Below, piece after piece: positions 52,347-61,303 of a stretch of DNA of 64,000 nucleotides (position 1 is its first letter; the number at the start of each line of letters is the position of its first letter). The position numbers and the translations under genes are program-made. Source of the DNA: an uncultured Gammaproteobacteria bacterium (lineage in GTDB: Bacteria > Pseudomonadota > Gammaproteobacteria > Arenicellales > JAANXG01); assembly GCA_947258785.1 (NCBI GenBank), contig CAMYJT010000001.1, positions 310,001-374,000 of the forward strand. The letters run 5' to 3'. A model generated the notes under the pieces. That model saw only the letters and a list, made by a program, of their open reading frames with translations, was not told where the DNA came from and made no database searches.

Positions 52347-52374
52347 CTTATACCAAATTCACTTTGATGTCTAA
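52347..52374 (-). promoter_or_regulatory. Sigma-70 promoter for leader or PP-loop operon
   Basis: On the minus strand TTAGAC (52369-52374) and TATAAG (52347-52352) are spaced by 16 bases, a reasonable sigma-70 pair. They point leftward to the terminator and the PP-loop and TusA-like genes. Confidence 0.55.
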
Positions 52375-52421
52375 CCATTTTACGTATTGACAGTAGACCG
52401 CATCAACGGTTGCCGCTGAGT

Positions 52422-52427
52422 TATAAT
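52422..52427 (+). promoter_or_regulatory. Candidate -10 box of glyQ
   Basis: A consensus TATAAT lies 57 bases before the glyQ start. TTGACA occurs at 52387-52392, but 29 bases away, too far to pair with it; no better -35 box is seen. Confidence 0.45.
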
Positions 52428-52484
52428 CCTCCGCCACGATGTGCCTACGAAATCTTCGATTTTTCAAGAACTAAGCCTGAACTC

Positions 52485-53366
52485 GTGACATTTCAAGACA
52501 TCATTCTATGTCTCCAACAATATTGGGCTGACCGAGCTTGCCTGTTGATGCAACCTTACGACATTGAGGTTGGGGCCGGCACGTTTCATCCGGCGACTTT
52601 TCTGGGCGCTATCGGACCAGAGCCGATCCGGGCAGCGTACGTGCAGCCGTCCAGACGACCTACCGACGGACGATACGGGCAAAATCCCAATCGCCTTCAA
52701 CATTATTTTCAATATCAGGTGATACTGAAACCCTCGCCCAAGGACATTCAGGACCTCTACCTGGACTCCTTGCGTAGCCTGGGCGTAGATCCTTTGCGTG
52801 ACGACGTTCGTTTTGTTGAAGACGATTGGGAGTCGCCCACTCTAGGGGCTTGGGGCCTGGGGTGGGAGGTCTGGTTGAACGGTATGGAGGTCACGCAGTT
52901 CACCTATTTTCAGCAGGTCGGAGGGCTGGATTGTCGACCGGTGACCGGTGAGATTACCTATGGATTGGAGCGTATCGCCATGTATCTTCAGGGTGTCGAT
53001 AATGTGTTTGATTTGCTGTGGACATCGGGATACCGCTACGGGGACCTTTACCATCAAAATGAACTGGAAATGTCGGCCTTTAACTTCGATCACGCGGGAG
53101 TCGAGAGATTGTTCCGCCAGTTTGATGATTATGAGAGAGAGAGCAAACAACTGATGAATCAAGGACTGCCGCTACCCGCCTATGACATGGTCCTCAAGGC
53201 GTCCCACGTGTTCAATCTTCTTGACGCCCGCCACGCCATAGGGGTGACTGAACGGGCGCGCTACATAGGCCGGGTCCGCGCGCTTGCAAAAAGTGTTGCC
53301 GAGGCCTATTACGACACCCGTAAAAAGATCGGCTTTCCACGGGGTCGATCAGTGGATATGCCATGA
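52485..53366 (+). CDS. glyQ: Glycine-tRNA ligase alpha subunit
   Basis: GlyQ is the catalytic alpha subunit of the bacterial alpha2-beta2 glycyl-tRNA synthetase. The 293-residue protein begins with [19 protein letters not shown] and contains [27 protein letters not shown] and the [13 protein letters not shown] segment. I choose the GTG at 52485, which fits the family N-terminus; the longer frame to 52410 would place the -10 box inside the gene. It overlaps glyS by 4 bases (ATGA). Confidence 0.96.
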   Translation: MTFQDIILCLQQYWADRACLLMQPYDIEVGAGTFHPATFLGAIGPEPIRAAYVQPSRRPTDGRYGQNPNRLQHYFQYQVILKPSPKDIQDLYLDSLRSLGVDPLRDDVRFVEDDWESPTLGAWGLGWEVWLNGMEVTQFTYFQQVGGLDCRPVTGEITYGLERIAMYLQGVDNVFDLLWTSGYRYGDLYHQNELEMSAFNFDHAGVERLFRQFDDYERESKQLMNQGLPLPAYDMVLKASHVFNLLDARHAIGVTERARYIGRVRALAKSVAEAYYDTRKKIGFPRGRSVDMP

Positions 53367-55504
53367 ATGCTCGACCAAGCAGCGATTCTGTCGGTAACCT
53401 GTTGATCGAGATCGGCACTGAAGAGTTGCCTGCCAAGTCACTTCTTCGGCTCGGGCAGAACTTCGCTGTGCGTTGTCAAAAGGGCTTGGCGGACGCCGGC
53501 CTGTTGCAGGATCCGAGTTTAGGTTACCGATGGTTCGCGACCCCTAGACGACTAGCTGTGTGGATCGGGGCAGTGCGGAAAAAGCAACCCGATCAACAAA
53601 TCATGCGCCGTGGGCCGGCGCTGGTCGCAGCATTTGACCAATCCGGCCAACCGACAGCGGCGGCGCTCGGTTTTGCCCGCTCATGTGGAATAGATATCGC
53701 TCAGCTGTCTCGCTCGAAGACCGATAAGGGTGAGTGGTTGGTCCATCGCGTCACCAAGCGGGGACGTAACGCGTCCACGTTGATTCCTCAATGTATCGAC
53801 GAAGCAGTAAAGCGCTTACCGATATCAAAGCGGATGCGCTGGGGCGACGGTATGGCCGAATTTGTTCGGCCGGTTCATTGGCTGGTTATTTTACATGATA
53901 AGCAACCGGTGTCCGCCCGTTTGATGTCGGTCGAAGCCGACATCTATACCCATGGCCATCGGTTCCACTGCAACCGGCGTTTGCGATTGACCAGCCCCGA
54001 CCGGTACGAAGAAATTTTGCGGGGGCAGGGTTTTGTCATCCCCGACTTTATGGAACGCAGGCAGCGTATCGTGAAGCAGGTACGGCGTCTGGCGCGTCGG
54101 GTGGAGGGTGAGGCGATCATGGACGTGGACCTGTTGAACGAAGTAACCGGTCTGGTGGAATGGCCACAATCCGTGCTTGGAGCATTTGATAAAGCCTTTC
54201 TGAAAGTGCCGTCGGAAGCGCTGATATCGTCCATGCGCGACCATCAAAAATATTTTCCCATTAAGGATGCACGCGGCCGGCTCCTGCCCCATTTCATTAC
54301 GGTCAACAATATAAAAAGCAAGCGCCCAAAACAGATTCGCGCCGGTAATGAACGCGTGCTGCACGCGCGGTTATCGGATGCGCGGTTTTTTTGGGACACC
54401 GACCGCGGTGCATCGCTGTCGTCGCGTATAGACAGCCTGAAGCAAATTCTTTTCCACAGCAAACTCGGCTCAGTGCACGCCAAAGTATTGCGTCTTCAGA
54501 CTTTGTCGGCGACTGTTGGCGATCTCCTCAATACCGATGTTTCAAACTGCAAACGTGCTGCTCTGCTGTCTAAGGCCGACCTGGTGACCGAGATGGTCAA
54601 TGAGTTTCCCGAGCTTCAAGGCGTCATGGGCCGTTACTACGCGAAACACGACGGAGAGCATCCAGATGTTGCGGCAGCACTAGAAGAGCACTATCGGCCG
54701 CGATATTCGGGTGATCGCTTACCCAGACACGCTGTCGGTCAGGCCGTTGCCGTGGCCGATCGGATCGACACTTTGGTTGGTATTTTTGCCGCCGGCGAAG
54801 AGCCAAGCGGTGATAAGGATCCTTACGGTCTGAGACGTGCTGCCATCGGGGTACTGAGGATCCTGATTGAGAAACGGCGGAATCTCGATCTCAAATTATT
54901 GCTCCAGGCATCGGCGCGTATCTATTCCACGCAGCCCGAGCCGGTCGCCGTTTCGGGTGCAGTCGTTGACCGCGTGTTTGATTTTTTGCTCGAGCGGTTG
55001 CGAGCCTACTATGCCGACGACGGTTATCGGATGGATGATTTCAACGCCGTGTTGGCCACCCGGCCATCCAGCCCGTTGGATTTTGATAAACGGCTGCGCG
55101 CTGTCGCGCGGTTTCGCAAATTGCCTCAGGCCGAGTACTTGTCCGAAGCCAACAAGCGTATTCGAAATATATTGCGCAGAGCCGAAGACAATGAAATATC
55201 TACGGTGGACGCGGGGCTGCTAAGGGAGCGGGCCGAACAGAATTTACTAAAAACATTAACTGAACTGACGGAATCCGTCGGCACACAGTTTCTGTCCGGC
55301 GAATACAACCGTGGTTTGAAGCGGTTGGCGTCCCTCAAACAGCCGATTGACCGCTTCTTTGACCAAGTTCTGGTCATGGATGAGGACCCTGGGTTGCGCC
55401 GTAACAGGTTGGCTCTGTTAAGGCAGGTTGAGGATCTGTTTTTGCGGGTGGCGGACATTTCACAACTCAACATAGAAAAACAATCGAAACGAGTGAAATC
55501 GTGA
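53363..55504 (+). CDS. glyS: Glycine-tRNA ligase beta subunit
   Basis: GlyS (713 residues) is the tRNA-binding beta subunit that partners GlyQ. Family features include [15 protein letters not shown] at the start, KRMRWG, FRWxWP-like [10 protein letters not shown], and [15 protein letters not shown], with the HD-like and anticodon-binding C-terminal regions. Start ATG overlaps the glyQ stop. The length is slightly above the usual 690. Confidence 0.96.
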   Translation: MNARPSSDSVGNLLIEIGTEELPAKSLLRLGQNFAVRCQKGLADAGLLQDPSLGYRWFATPRRLAVWIGAVRKKQPDQQIMRRGPALVAAFDQSGQPTAAALGFARSCGIDIAQLSRSKTDKGEWLVHRVTKRGRNASTLIPQCIDEAVKRLPISKRMRWGDGMAEFVRPVHWLVILHDKQPVSARLMSVEADIYTHGHRFHCNRRLRLTSPDRYEEILRGQGFVIPDFMERRQRIVKQVRRLARRVEGEAIMDVDLLNEVTGLVEWPQSVLGAFDKAFLKVPSEALISSMRDHQKYFPIKDARGRLLPHFITVNNIKSKRPKQIRAGNERVLHARLSDARFFWDTDRGASLSSRIDSLKQILFHSKLGSVHAKVLRLQTLSATVGDLLNTDVSNCKRAALLSKADLVTEMVNEFPELQGVMGRYYAKHDGEHPDVAAALEEHYRPRYSGDRLPRHAVGQAVAVADRIDTLVGIFAAGEEPSGDKDPYGLRRAAIGVLRILIEKRRNLDLKLLLQASARIYSTQPEPVAVSGAVVDRVFDFLLERLRAYYADDGYRMDDFNAVLATRPSSPLDFDKRLRAVARFRKLPQAEYLSEANKRIRNILRRAEDNEISTVDAGLLRERAEQNLLKTLTELTESVGTQFLSGEYNRGLKRLASLKQPIDRFFDQVLVMDEDPGLRRNRLALLRQVEDLFLRVADISQLNIEKQSKRVKS

Positions 55505-55613
55505 GCTTGGCACCAGTTGATAGAATATTCGGTTCAGCCGACACGTGTGTGAACTGCGTAGACCCGGAACCACGTAGGACAGCATCCGGGTGGTTTATGC
55601 TGGAGGGTTGATA

Positions 55614-56198
55614 ATGCTGCTGATCATTCTCGACCGTGACGGAGTGATTAATAATGAATCCGACGAGCACATAAAGTCACCGGATGAATGGGTTCCAATT
55701 CCGGGCAGTCTCGAGGCCATTGCCCGCTTGTCGCGAGCCGACTATCGAGTTGTCGTGGTGACTAATCAGTCCGGTATTGCCAAAGGTCTGTTTGACATCG
55801 ATATGCTCAATAGAATTCACGCCCGGATGCTCGAGCGGGTGCGACAGAAGGGTGGAGAGATCGACGCGATCTTTTTCTGTCCCCATGGTCCCGATGATCT
55901 GTGCGCGTGCAGAAAACCACGGCCCGGGATGTTGGTCGATCTGGCTGGCCGACTCAAAATCAATCTTGCGGCAGTTCCCGCCGTAGGCGACTCACTTCGA
56001 GATCTACAGGCCGCACGCGCAGCTGGGGCAATGCCGATCCTGGTGCGTTCCGGCAAAGGCGAGGTAACGGAGTCACAGTTGATCGGCACCGAGTGTGCAA
56101 GCACGCCGGTGTTCGATGATTTGTCCGCCTTTGTGGGTGCGCTGGTCAGCGGAGGTCTGCGACACTACGGTCCGGTTCAATGGCGACCGGCGGTGTGA
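55614..56198 (+). CDS. gmhB: D-glycero-D-manno-heptose bisphosphate phosphatase GmhB
   Basis: GmhB removes a phosphate from heptose 1,7-bisphosphate in the pathway to ADP-heptose for LPS core. The 194-residue HAD enzyme has ILDRDGVIN, VVTNQSGIAKG, the zinc-binding Cys/His loop (FFCPHGPDDLCACRKP) and VGDSLRDL. The ATG at 55614 is preceded by GGAGGG. plsC follows after 7 bases, and glyS precedes. Confidence 0.95.
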   Translation: MLLIILDRDGVINNESDEHIKSPDEWVPIPGSLEAIARLSRADYRVVVVTNQSGIAKGLFDIDMLNRIHARMLERVRQKGGEIDAIFFCPHGPDDLCACRKPRPGMLVDLAGRLKINLAAVPAVGDSLRDLQAARAAGAMPILVRSGKGEVTESQLIGTECASTPVFDDLSAFVGALVSGGLRHYGPVQWRPAV

Positions 56199-56205
56199 TC
56201 GACTC

Positions 56206-56913
56206 GTGCTGGTTTTGCGTTCCATGTTGTTCGCTGTGGGACAGGCCTTGTCCGCTACGCTGTACGGCCCGTTAGCGATACTGTGCATCCCGCTGCCCGC
56301 CGTACTTCGTTCTCAAATCATCGGCGGCTGGGCATACTTCGTCGTCTGGTGGTTGCGGATAACCTGCCGCATCACCCACGAGGTTTCCGGAATCGAAAAT
56401 TTGCCTCAACAGCCGTGTGTCATTCTGTCCAAGCACCAGTCTGCCTGGGAGACCATCGGCTATCAGGTAATCTTCCCGGCACAGACGTGGGTCCTCAAAA
56501 AAGAATTATTGTGGATTCCCCTGTTTGGTTGGGGCCTGGCGGCAACTCGGCCCATTGCAATAAATCGGAATGCCGGTATTAAGGCGCTGGAGGAGGTAGT
56601 GAACAAGGGTGTAGAACGGCTGCGCGGCGGGCGGTACGTAGTAGTGTTTCCGGAGGGGACTCGGGTCCGGCCGGGAGAAACGGGTCGATACAACCCCGGC
56701 GGCGCGCTGCTGGCAATAAAGGCCGGTGTTCCCATTTTGCCCGTTGCGCACAACGCTGGCGAATGCTGGCCGCGACGTGGTTTTATCAAACGGCCGGGCA
56801 CCATTCAGGTTGTCGTTGGACCGCCGATCGAATCCACCGGCCGACGCGCCCGCGACCTGATCGGGACGGCTGAAGCGTGGATCGAGTCCACAATGAAAAC
56901 GCTTACCAGTTAA
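56206..56913 (+). CDS. plsC: 1-acylglycerol-3-phosphate acyltransferase
   Basis: PlsC adds the second acyl chain in phosphatidic acid synthesis at the inner membrane. The 235-residue product has an N-terminal helix, the acyltransferase motif KHQSAWET (an H-x4-E variant of the usual H-x4-D, common in this proteobacterial subgroup), and FPEGTR. I start it at the GTG at 56206, 7 bases after the gmhB stop; upstream codons belong to the gmhB region. Confidence 0.92.
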   Translation: MLVLRSMLFAVGQALSATLYGPLAILCIPLPAVLRSQIIGGWAYFVVWWLRITCRITHEVSGIENLPQQPCVILSKHQSAWETIGYQVIFPAQTWVLKKELLWIPLFGWGLAATRPIAINRNAGIKALEEVVNKGVERLRGGRYVVVFPEGTRVRPGETGRYNPGGALLAIKAGVPILPVAHNAGECWPRRGFIKRPGTIQVVVGPPIESTGRRARDLIGTAEAWIESTMKTLTS

Positions 56914-56929
56914 TCGATTGCTTCGATAT

Positions 56930-57562
56930 CTATCGCCGCTTCGGTTGATGGCACATTGATTCAACCGGAAACTGCATCTGCGCATTGTTCACTGCACGGA
57001 TACGAGGCTCTCCGTCATCATCTCCAATCTCGTACTTAAGGTCTGCGAGCTGGTGGGGCGGGACTCCGGATGCCGGCCCGTCCTCAGCGGAGGTTTCTTT
57101 AATCCCTGTGTCCAAATCCAATGTGGCACCGGGTTTGAGCCGTATTGGAGGAAGCAGCATGGGCGCATATCCATCGACGACACGCCCGTACAGCACAGCA
57201 TTTTCGATGAGCAGGTGTGGCTGTTGATCTTCCAAGGGTGCGCTCCAATGAAACAGTAATTTACCGTAGAGATTACCATTAGTGCGGAACACGGCGATGC
57301 CTCGCTCGTTGCGGTCTGCCTGCAGTTTAAATAATTTTTTTTGAAATTTTTCGTATTGATTACGGGTAATCTGATTGGCCAAGGTGGAGACATAGCGGTC
57401 GGGTTCGACGAGAAAACGATTGGCCATGAGATGCTCGTACTCATCGTAAATTACACTGCAGTCGAAATAACCTCCCTGCGCACCAAACGAGGCAATGCCT
57501 GAGATGACAATCATGGCGGTCTGCAAGCGCCCCAACATCGTTGGCCTTGAAATGGTGTGCAT
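56930..57562 (-). CDS. Unknown protein, probably exported
   Basis: A 210-residue protein with a moderately hydrophobic N-terminus (LQTAMIVISGIASFGAQGGYF) that may be a signal peptide, then a soluble region rich in charged residues and loops, and the segments FLVEPDRYVSTLANQITRN and NLYGKLLFHWSAPL. It has no lipobox. I do not recognise the family. It lies 17 bases after the rsmA stop on the same strand, so it may be co-transcribed with pdxA-rsmA. Confidence 0.7.
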   Translation of the reverse strand: MHTISRPTMLGRLQTAMIVISGIASFGAQGGYFDCSVIYDEYEHLMANRFLVEPDRYVSTLANQITRNQYEKFQKKLFKLQADRNERGIAVFRTNGNLYGKLLFHWSAPLEDQQPHLLIENAVLYGRVVDGYAPMLLPPIRLKPGATLDLDTGIKETSAEDGPASGVPPHQLADLKYEIGDDDGEPRIRAVNNAQMQFPVESMCHQPKRR

Positions 57563-57579
57563 GTTCCCTCAACCGTACA

Positions 57580-58395
57580 TTATGGGTGGCTTGAGACTGT
57601 AGTTGGAGCGACGTATATGGATTCGGCAGCGAGCCGGACGTATTCTCCAACGGTCAACTGTTCGGGCCGACGTCTCGGGTCGATGCCCGCCGCACAAATT
57701 TGCGCTTCATCGAGCAGTGGCTGGAGCGCATTTTTTATGGTTTTGCGCCGGTTGTTAAAAGCCGTGCGCACGATCCGCTCAAACCGAACCGCATCGGGCA
57801 GTGGATAAAACTGAACCCGGTAGGGTGTCAGCCGAATCACAGCTGACTCCACCTTGGGTGGCGGCGAGAACGCCCCCGGCGCGACCGACAGCACCCTTTC
57901 CACGGCACAACGTTGTTGCACCATCACACTCAACCGCCCGTACTGTTTGCTGCATGGCTTGGCGTCTATGCGCAGTGCAACTTCCTTCTGCAGCATGATA
58001 CACATATCTTGAATACGTTCGCCGAATTTGAGTAGGTGGAATATCAGCGGCGTCGAAATATTGTAGGGTAGGTTTCCAATGATGCGCATACGTCGGTCCG
58101 CTGCGCTTGCGATTTTACCGTAATCAAAAGACAAAGCGTCCGCTTGATGAATAGTAAGCGATGGGTGTCGGGAGCGCGCCCGATCCAGTTCCAATACCAA
58201 GCGTTTGTCTAATTCGATGGCATGAAGCGTTCGAACACGATCGGCCAGACGTGAGGTTAAGGCGCCCCTGCCAGGGCCGATCTCAACAACGACGTCGCCG
58301 GGTCGTGGGCAAAATTCGTCGATGATCTTCTCAATCACCGACTGTTGGTGAAGAAAGTGTTGACCCAGTGACTTTCGCGGTGCCGGAGTACTCAC
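57580..58395 (-). CDS. rsmA: 16S rRNA dimethyladenosine transferase RsmA (KsgA)
   Basis: RsmA dimethylates two adjacent adenosines near the 3' end of 16S rRNA. The 271-residue product has KSLGQHFL, the SAM motif EIGPGRGALT, and the catalytic NLPYNIS. The GTG start overlaps the pdxA stop by 4 bases (GTGA). apaG-apaH, often downstream of it, are 44 kb away here. Confidence 0.96.
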   Translation of the reverse strand: MSTPAPRKSLGQHFLHQQSVIEKIIDEFCPRPGDVVVEIGPGRGALTSRLADRVRTLHAIELDKRLVLELDRARSRHPSLTIHQADALSFDYGKIASAADRRMRIIGNLPYNISTPLIFHLLKFGERIQDMCIMLQKEVALRIDAKPCSKQYGRLSVMVQQRCAVERVLSVAPGAFSPPPKVESAVIRLTPYRVQFYPLPDAVRFERIVRTAFNNRRKTIKNALQPLLDEAQICAAGIDPRRRPEQLTVGEYVRLAAESIYVAPTTVSSHP

Positions 58396-59405
58396 GGAGC
58401 GGCCGTCGCAGTTGGCCGGTGCTGCTCGGCCATTCTCAACGCCATGTTTTTCGCGGTGTCGATCGCGGCCAGCAGGCTGCTCGGATCAGCGCGGCGGGTG
58501 CCCGCCAAATCCAGGGCGGTGCCATGATCGACGGATGTGCGAATGATGGGGAGTCCCAGTGTAATGTTTACGGAACGGCCAAAGGCTGCGTATTTAACGA
58601 CCGGCAATCCCTGATCGTGGTACATGGCCAAAACGACATCATAGCGTTCGAGGTGAACCGGCGCGAAGATTGTGTCCGCAGCAAGCGGCCCAAAGACCCG
58701 GAGCCCGTCCTGCCGTAACCGTGCCAACACCGGCAGAATGACTTCGTTTTCCTCGTGCCCCAGGTGTCCACCTTCGCCGACATGCGGATTCAAGCTGCAC
58801 ACGGCGATACGCGGCTCGACCACGCCCAACCGGTCATCCAAATCTGTGGCTAGCACGCGCAGGACCCGCTCCAAGCGGGTCTGAGTGATTTGCTCGCTGA
58901 CCCGTGCGAGAGGGATATGTGTGGTTGCCAGGGCGACGCGTAACCGCCCGCTCGTCAGCAACATCACCGGGCAGTCAACATCAAGGCGCCGAGCCAGATA
59001 CTCCGTATGCCCCGAAAACTCAATGCCGGCATCGTTAATCACGCCTTTATGGACCGGGCCCGTGACCATGGCATCGAATTCGCCTGCCGCACATGCGCCG
59101 GCTGCATAATCCAAGGCAGCCAACACATAAGGAGCGTTGGAGCAATTAAGTTGTCCCGGTCGACAGGGAGCCTCCAGCTGTTTGGTGATTACCGCCAGCG
59201 TGCCGGGACGGTGGCATCGGGCCTTCCAGTCGGTTATCGTGACGGGCACATCCAGCGCTGCAGCGCGCTCGCGCAACAGCTTGGGATCACCGATCACGGC
59301 GAGACGACAGGGCAATTCCCGGGACGACGCCATGATTGCCACATCTGGACCGATGCCCGCGGGCTCGCCCGGGGTGAGCACAAGCCGAGGTATAGCGTCA
59401 CTCAT
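58392..59405 (-). CDS. pdxA: 4-hydroxythreonine-4-phosphate dehydrogenase PdxA
   Basis: PdxA oxidises 4-phosphohydroxythreonine in pyridoxal phosphate synthesis. The 337-residue product starts LVLTPGEPAGIGPDVA and has VTGPVHKGVIND with the Lys, FSGHTEYLA, and the metal His of MYHDQGLPVVK. The start is ATG at 59405. It precedes rsmA in the standard pair. Confidence 0.95.
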   Translation of the reverse strand: MSDAIPRLVLTPGEPAGIGPDVAIMASSRELPCRLAVIGDPKLLRERAAALDVPVTITDWKARCHRPGTLAVITKQLEAPCRPGQLNCSNAPYVLAALDYAAGACAAGEFDAMVTGPVHKGVINDAGIEFSGHTEYLARRLDVDCPVMLLTSGRLRVALATTHIPLARVSEQITQTRLERVLRVLATDLDDRLGVVEPRIAVCSLNPHVGEGGHLGHEENEVILPVLARLRQDGLRVFGPLAADTIFAPVHLERYDVVLAMYHDQGLPVVKYAAFGRSVNITLGLPIIRTSVDHGTALDLAGTRRADPSSLLAAIDTAKNMALRMAEQHRPTATAAP

Positions 59406-59414
59406 GGTCGCCGC

Positions 59415-59666
59415 TCAGTCGAGGGAATTGTGCGTGCCATCACAGTACGGCTGATTGGCGCTGTGCTTGCACCCGCACAAGGAAACTCGTCGGGTTGCAG
59501 CGATTTCCAGCTTGACGGGGGCAAACTCTGTGTCTTTGTGCGACCCGTCGCAAAAGGGCTGCTTATTGGAACGACCGCAACGGCACCACCAATAGACGCC
59601 CGGTTTCAGATCCATAGTGTACGGGGATTTCTGCGGTGATTCCGGCTCTGCCACTTCGTAATACAT
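59415..59666 (-). CDS. Double-CDGSH iron-sulfur protein
   Basis: An 83-residue protein with two CDGSH-type iron-sulfur binding motifs: CRCGRSNKQPFCDGSH and CGCKHSANQPYCDGTH. Each binds a [2Fe-2S] cluster with three Cys and one His. The ATG at 59666 is preferred over the open frame upstream. Its redox role is unknown; FetAB, its divergent neighbour, has been linked to iron export. Confidence 0.9.
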   Translation of the reverse strand: MYYEVAEPESPQKSPYTMDLKPGVYWWCRCGRSNKQPFCDGSHKDTEFAPVKLEIAATRRVSLCGCKHSANQPYCDGTHNSLD

Positions 59667-59740
59667 TCTGCAACAATTAAGGGTCGAACATGATACCGGT
59701 CTGGCAGAGTGAAAGGTAGGCACAGAAATCGGACAACTCC

Positions 59741-60358
59741 GTGACGCAGGTTCTAAGTCTCGAGCGGTTTACCGCCAGAAATCACAGCTTGATGGAGAAT
59801 CCACCGCCACCGCTCGATCTCGACTTGCAGGGCGGGCAGATCGTCTCGATTTTGGGTCCGTCCGGAAGCGGCAAGACATTGTTGTTACGGGCGATTGCCG
59901 ATCTCGATCCCGGGGACGGACTCGCACTGCTCGAAGGCCGCGAGCGCGATACCTACACGGGACCGGAATGGCGACGATTGGTGGCGTTCGTGGCCTCGGA
60001 GAGTGCGTGGTGGGCGCTGCGGGTGGTGGATCATTTCAAGACGCCACCCCCAGTCGCTGATCTCGCCGCCCTGGGTTTGAGCTCACGGCTGTTGGATCGC
60101 GAGGTGCGGAACCTATCGTCCGGTGAACGACAACGCTTTGCCCTGTTACGGAGCCTGGCTAATGATCCCCGGGTGCTGCTCCTGGATGAACCAACCGCCG
60201 CCCTCGATCCGACCAACATGGATTACCTGGAGTCGATGGTGAAGAGATGGGTGGGCGAGTCGAACGGATCAGTGCTCTGGGTAAGCCATGACCCGGAGCA
60301 GGTGTGTCGGGTTGCAGATCGCTCGATTTGTATTACAGACGAACGATTTCTAGAGTGA
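59741..60358 (+). CDS. fetA: ABC transporter ATP-binding protein FetA-like
   Basis: A 205-residue ABC ATPase with Walker A GPSGSGKT, signature LSSGERQR, Walker B VLLLDEPTAALD and the switch His in VSHD. It lies 13 bases before its membrane partner. In E. coli, FetA (YbbL) pairs with FetB to export iron. Confidence 0.9.
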   Translation: MTQVLSLERFTARNHSLMENPPPPLDLDLQGGQIVSILGPSGSGKTLLLRAIADLDPGDGLALLEGRERDTYTGPEWRRLVAFVASESAWWALRVVDHFKTPPPVADLAALGLSSRLLDREVRNLSSGERQRFALLRSLANDPRVLLLDEPTAALDPTNMDYLESMVKRWVGESNGSVLWVSHDPEQVCRVADRSICITDERFLE

Positions 60359-60371
60359 GCTTCCAACGATC

Positions 60372-61175
60372 GTGGGTATCATACAACTGAGCAATTTAGA
60401 TCTTGTCTGGTCCGCCGGGCTGGTAGCCGCGCTCGCCGTGCTGGCCTGGATGTCCTCACTCGGAGTTTCGCGTGACCTTTTGATAGCCTCCATCCGGACT
60501 GCGGTTCAATTAATGTTGGCCGGAGTGGTGTTGAAGGTGTTGTTTGCAAACGCCGGTTTGGGCTGGGTAGGACTGATGGCGCTGGTCATGTTGTTGGTGG
60601 CGGCATGGGAATCGCACGCGCGTCAGCGGCATCGGCTCGACGGTGTTTGGGGCGTAGGCCTCAATGTGTTCGGCTTGTTTATATCGTCCTTTAGCTTGCT
60701 CGTGTTTGCACTGCTGGCCGTGATTGAGCCTCATCCCTGGTACCAGCCGCAGTATTCGATACCCTTGCTTGGAATGCTGCTCGGCAACACCATGAACGCA
60801 GTAGCACTCGGTATGGACAGGCTTAACAGCAGTGTGATCCAGCAACAGGCGGTCATTGAGGCTCGCCTTGCCCTTGGACACCCATGGCAGGATGCCATGA
60901 CTGACATTCGTCGCGACAGCGTGAGGGTCGCCTTGGTGCCGGTGATCAATGCGATGGCGGCCGCCGGGGTGGTCAGCCTGCCCGGCATGATGACCGGACA
61001 GATTCTAGCTGGAATTCCACCGCTGGAAGCCGTCAAGTACCAGATTTTCATCATGTTCTGCATAGCCGTGACGACCGGAAGTGCGGCAATCCTGGTGGTG
61101 TCGCTGGGCGCGCACCGCTTGTTCGACCGTCGCCAGCGGCTATGCTTGGACCGATTGCGTCTGCGCGGCGGTTGA
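60372..61175 (+). CDS. fetB: ABC transporter permease FetB-like
   Basis: A 267-residue protein with about seven membrane helices and the family segments LLGMLLGNTMNAVALGMDR and LPGMMTGQILAG. It is the permease of the FetAB exporter. The start used gives MGIIQLSNLDL; the true start is a GTG. The next gene is the GGDEF/EAL protein. Confidence 0.92.
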   Translation: MGIIQLSNLDLVWSAGLVAALAVLAWMSSLGVSRDLLIASIRTAVQLMLAGVVLKVLFANAGLGWVGLMALVMLLVAAWESHARQRHRLDGVWGVGLNVFGLFISSFSLLVFALLAVIEPHPWYQPQYSIPLLGMLLGNTMNAVALGMDRLNSSVIQQQAVIEARLALGHPWQDAMTDIRRDSVRVALVPVINAMAAAGVVSLPGMMTGQILAGIPPLEAVKYQIFIMFCIAVTTGSAAILVVSLGAHRLFDRRQRLCLDRLRLRGG

Positions 61176-61303
61176 TCTCGCGGACGAGCGGGCCGACCGG
61201 CGGTTTGATTACGCCGACCTTCGGCTATACTTAAAGCAATCCGTGCCTTTCCGAAGGCGCGCCCACACTGTGACGGCGATTCGGCTGGGGGTCCGAGTCC
61301 ACT

